Program-made: the position numbers and the translations under genes
Assembly: GCA_030642205.1 (NCBI GenBank)
Contig: DAOWOF010000035.1
Location: forward strand, 1-14,242
Length of the DNA: 14,242 nucleotides
Origin: Desulfobacteraceae bacterium
GTDB taxonomy: Bacteria > Desulfobacterota > DSM-4660 > Desulfatiglandales > Desulfatiglandaceae
Direction of reading: 5' to 3'
Notes under the pieces: generated by a model
Database searches by the model: none
The model's input: the letters and a program-made list of their open reading frames with translations, nothing else
Told to the model about the DNA's origin: nothing
Part shown: positions 12,288 through 14,242 of the stretch, piece after piece
Layout: each line of letters opens with the position of its first letter
Numbering within the stretch: the stretch's first letter is position 1

Positions 12288-14242
12288 TCAAGCCCTTGAA
12301 GTCCTTTCCTCCATATTGGCTTCCAGGTCCGAATATAATTTGGTTACTTGTTCAAGATCCTCTTCCTTAGCCTGCCAATATCCCCTTTGTTCTGCTTCAA
12401 GCAGCCTTTTGATGATATCCATAGCGGCGAACTGATTATTTTCCTTTAACAGTGAAAAAATGCGCTGATTATCCAGATAAGTATCTTTAACCTCTTCAAA
12501 GATCCATGTTCCCACTTGTTTGGTAGTGGCCGCAAGGCCAATCAGATTCTCCATCTGCCTGGCAATATGCTGGGCGCCGTGTACCTTGTGCTTCAAAATA
12601 TCATTGAAGTATTTCGGGTTCAAAAGCCGTGTTCGCACACCGATTTCAATAGCCTTTCGGGCATCATCTGTATATATTGCGCTGGCAGTGCTATCAGTAA
12701 CAAGCATGAGGGGTTTAGCGCCTTTAATGTTTTCTATTGCCTTGCTCAAACCACCAAAAAACTCATAATAATGGTTAAGATCAATTATGGAATAATCAGC
12801 CGTATTCCTGACCTGGGACAGGATATCTACCTTTTTCAGATTGGCCTCAAAAATCTCTTTTTGGGATTGCCCTCTCCTTGTTCGCGTATAAATATGCCTT
12901 TGGGATGCCAGATAGCTATCTATGATTTCAGACTCCTTACGCCAGCTGGATTCCCCTATCATAGATGTAATCCCGGTCCCGTATCCCCCTTCAGGAGGGC
13001 CAAATATCCTGGCTGATGCCAATCCCCATCCCTGATCCGGCTTTATTTCCTGCTTTAATTCATCAAATATGGCCTGGCTATGCTTACGGATAAAATTTAT
13101 TTCCACGGGTTCGTCCAATAATGAAACCGCTTCATAGATTTCATCCAGAAAATCTATCAGCATAGGAAACATATCCCTGAAAAAACCACAGATTGTTATG
13201 AGGCAGTCGATTCTTGGTCTCTTGAGTTCTTTAAGAGGAATGATCTCAAATTTTTTCTCCATCACATCAAAGGCAGGCAGTATCTTTACTCCAAGATAAT
13301 AAAGGATCTGGCCAATGGTTTCGCCTTTTGTTTGTGAGGTCTCAAAGCCCCATAGGACTACACTTACCGATTCAGGATATTTTCCTTCCTGTTTAAAATA
13401 AAAATCCATAGTATTTACGGCAATCTCCTTGCCTCTTTCCACTGCAGTATCGCTGGGAACAAGTCTTGCGTCAAACTGACAGATATTATATCCTGTTGGC
13501 AATATATCCGGATCGCGAATCAGGTCGCCTCCCAGCCTGGCTTCAATATAATTCCCGTCAAGAGCATTCAATAAGCCGGCTATCTCATTAGTGGAATCCA
13601 GCCTTTTAAGGCATTTTTCACCAAATTTCATGCTGGATAAAAGCTTTCTTTGATCATTTCTGCTTAATTGTTCCCGAAAAAGCCTGTATATATTTTTCTC
13701 TCCGAAAAAATAATCCTCTATAAGATCCCTCAGCAGGCTCCATATATGATCATCCTTTTTAAGGGGAGGCATTCCCTTGGTATCAAGGCCATCAAACTTT
13801 AAGCCATTAAATGCATTTGCAACCAGGTCTTTTAGGGAAACAATCTTATTCCTTTTCCAGGATAATATAGCCAAAAGGAAACATATTTTTTCCTTTTGAT
13901 CAAAGGAGCGACCGAATTCATGGAGACCGGCAGGAATAAGAGAATTTTTAAAGCGGATGAGTTCTTTGGTAAGAGTATCTATTGAAAAGACATCTTTGGA
14001 ATCCAGCTTAAGGGCAGCAGCCTTCTTTTTTATGGTCTCAAAAAGTTTCTCCTGCCTCTTTGGAAATAACTGAGAGGCCTCAAGGTATTCAGCAAGAAGG
14101 CTTTCCAGTTCGAGATACCCGCCATAGGAATCAGCCCTTTTAAAGGGCGCCCCGGAATAACTGATAAGACAGGCATGGCTCCGACGTCTCGCGATAGTCG
14201 CCCCGGATGGATTTCCGCTATAGCAGATATAAAGATGAGGCA
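12288..14242 (-). CDS. CobN / magnesium-chelatase subunit H family protein, C-terminal part (5' end outside window)
   Basis: The frame is open to the right edge of the window and ends at TGA 12288, giving 650 residues, about half of a typical CobN (roughly 1,250 aa). Near the edge it reads ICYSGNPSGATIARRR and SYGGYLELESLL. About residue 105 has IPAGLHEFG, a hallmark of the family, and later segments include PTGYNICQFD, GGYGTGI and GAQHIARQMENLIG. These proteins insert cobalt (or magnesium) into tetrapyrroles with AAA+ partners in an ATP-dependent reaction in the cytosol. Anaerobes often carry several CobN-like copies, so the metal and substrate cannot be fixed here. A TTG at 13874 is not the start, since family sequence continues upstream of it. 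A terminator separates it from the aro genes. Confidence 0.9.
   Translation of the reverse strand, partial: PHLYICYSGNPSGATIARRRSHACLISYSGAPFKRADSYGGYLELESLLAEYLEASQLFPKRQEKLFETIKKKAAALKLDSKDVFSIDTLTKELIRFKNSLIPAGLHEFGRSFDQKEKICFLLAILSWKRNKIVSLKDLVANAFNGLKFDGLDTKGMPPLKKDDHIWSLLRDLIEDYFFGEKNIYRLFREQLSRNDQRKLLSSMKFGEKCLKRLDSTNEIAGLLNALDGNYIEARLGGDLIRDPDILPTGYNICQFDARLVPSDTAVERGKEIAVNTMDFYFKQEGKYPESVSVVLWGFETSQTKGETIGQILYYLGVKILPAFDVMEKKFEIIPLKELKRPRIDCLITICGFFRDMFPMLIDFLDEIYEAVSLLDEPVEINFIRKHSQAIFDELKQEIKPDQGWGLASARIFGPPEGGYGTGITSMIGESSWRKESEIIDSYLASQRHIYTRTRRGQSQKEIFEANLKKVDILSQVRNTADYSIIDLNHYYEFFGGLSKAIENIKGAKPLMLVTDSTASAIYTDDARKAIEIGVRTRLLNPKYFNDILKHKVHGAQHIARQMENLIGLAATTKQVGTWIFEEVKDTYLDNQRIFSLLKENNQFAAMDIIKRLLEAEQRGYWQAKEEDLEQVTKLYSDLEANMEERTSRA

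Noticed and set aside
13872..13874. TTG at 13874 as the start of the CobN-like protein
   Set aside because: The frame stays open to the window edge, and the upstream translation contains conserved family motifs (IPAGLHEFG), so the gene is only truncated by the window.

Overview
The window reads as chromosomal DNA of an anaerobic bacterium, most likely a sulfate reducer or relative in the Desulfobacterota. The reasons are a run of small redox proteins (rubredoxin, flavodoxin, rubrerythrin-like ferritin), a CobN-type chelatase, and an archaeal-type entry into aromatic amino acid synthesis next to a P-protein and prephenate dehydrogenase. From memory, Desulfovibrio species carry a comparable cluster. 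The lineage is inferred from gene content, not from a search.

Left part (1-2345, + strand): small redox and cysteine-rich genes. In order they are a possible C-terminal fragment at the edge, a rubredoxin-like zinc-ribbon protein, a CxC mini-protein with no canonical start codon, a flavodoxin, a broken zinc-ribbon gene (two frameshifts and a stop in place of a cysteine), a rubrerythrin-type ferritin-like protein, a rubredoxin, and a small protein with seven cysteines. These probably serve electron transfer and oxygen or peroxide defence. Two of the small genes look damaged or oddly started.

Middle and right (2500-11887, - strand): a PpiD/SurA-type periplasmic folding factor lies at the 3' end of an aromatic amino acid cluster. 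In transcription order the cluster is aroC, ADH synthase (aroA'), pheA (chorismate mutase-prephenate dehydratase), tyrA, 3-dehydroquinate synthase II (aroB'), aroD, aroA. ADH synthase and DHQ synthase II supply dehydroquinate without DAHP. AroD, AroA and AroC carry it toward chorismate, and PheA and TyrA branch to Phe and Tyr. Shikimate dehydrogenase and shikimate kinase are not in the window.

Right edge (12288-14242, - strand): the C-terminal 650 residues of a CobN/magnesium-chelatase H family protein, followed by a strong rho-independent terminator that separates it from the aro genes.

The most notable structure is a small non-autonomous mobile element of about 250 bp. It is present twice, at 4463-4711 and 7752-8004, each flanked by a perfect 8-bp target duplication, and a single orphan end lies at 2119-2143. 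The copy inside the aro operon sits exactly at the end of tyrA and supplies that gene's stop codon. The two copies share a palindromic core in the same orientation but carry their two different outer ends swapped.
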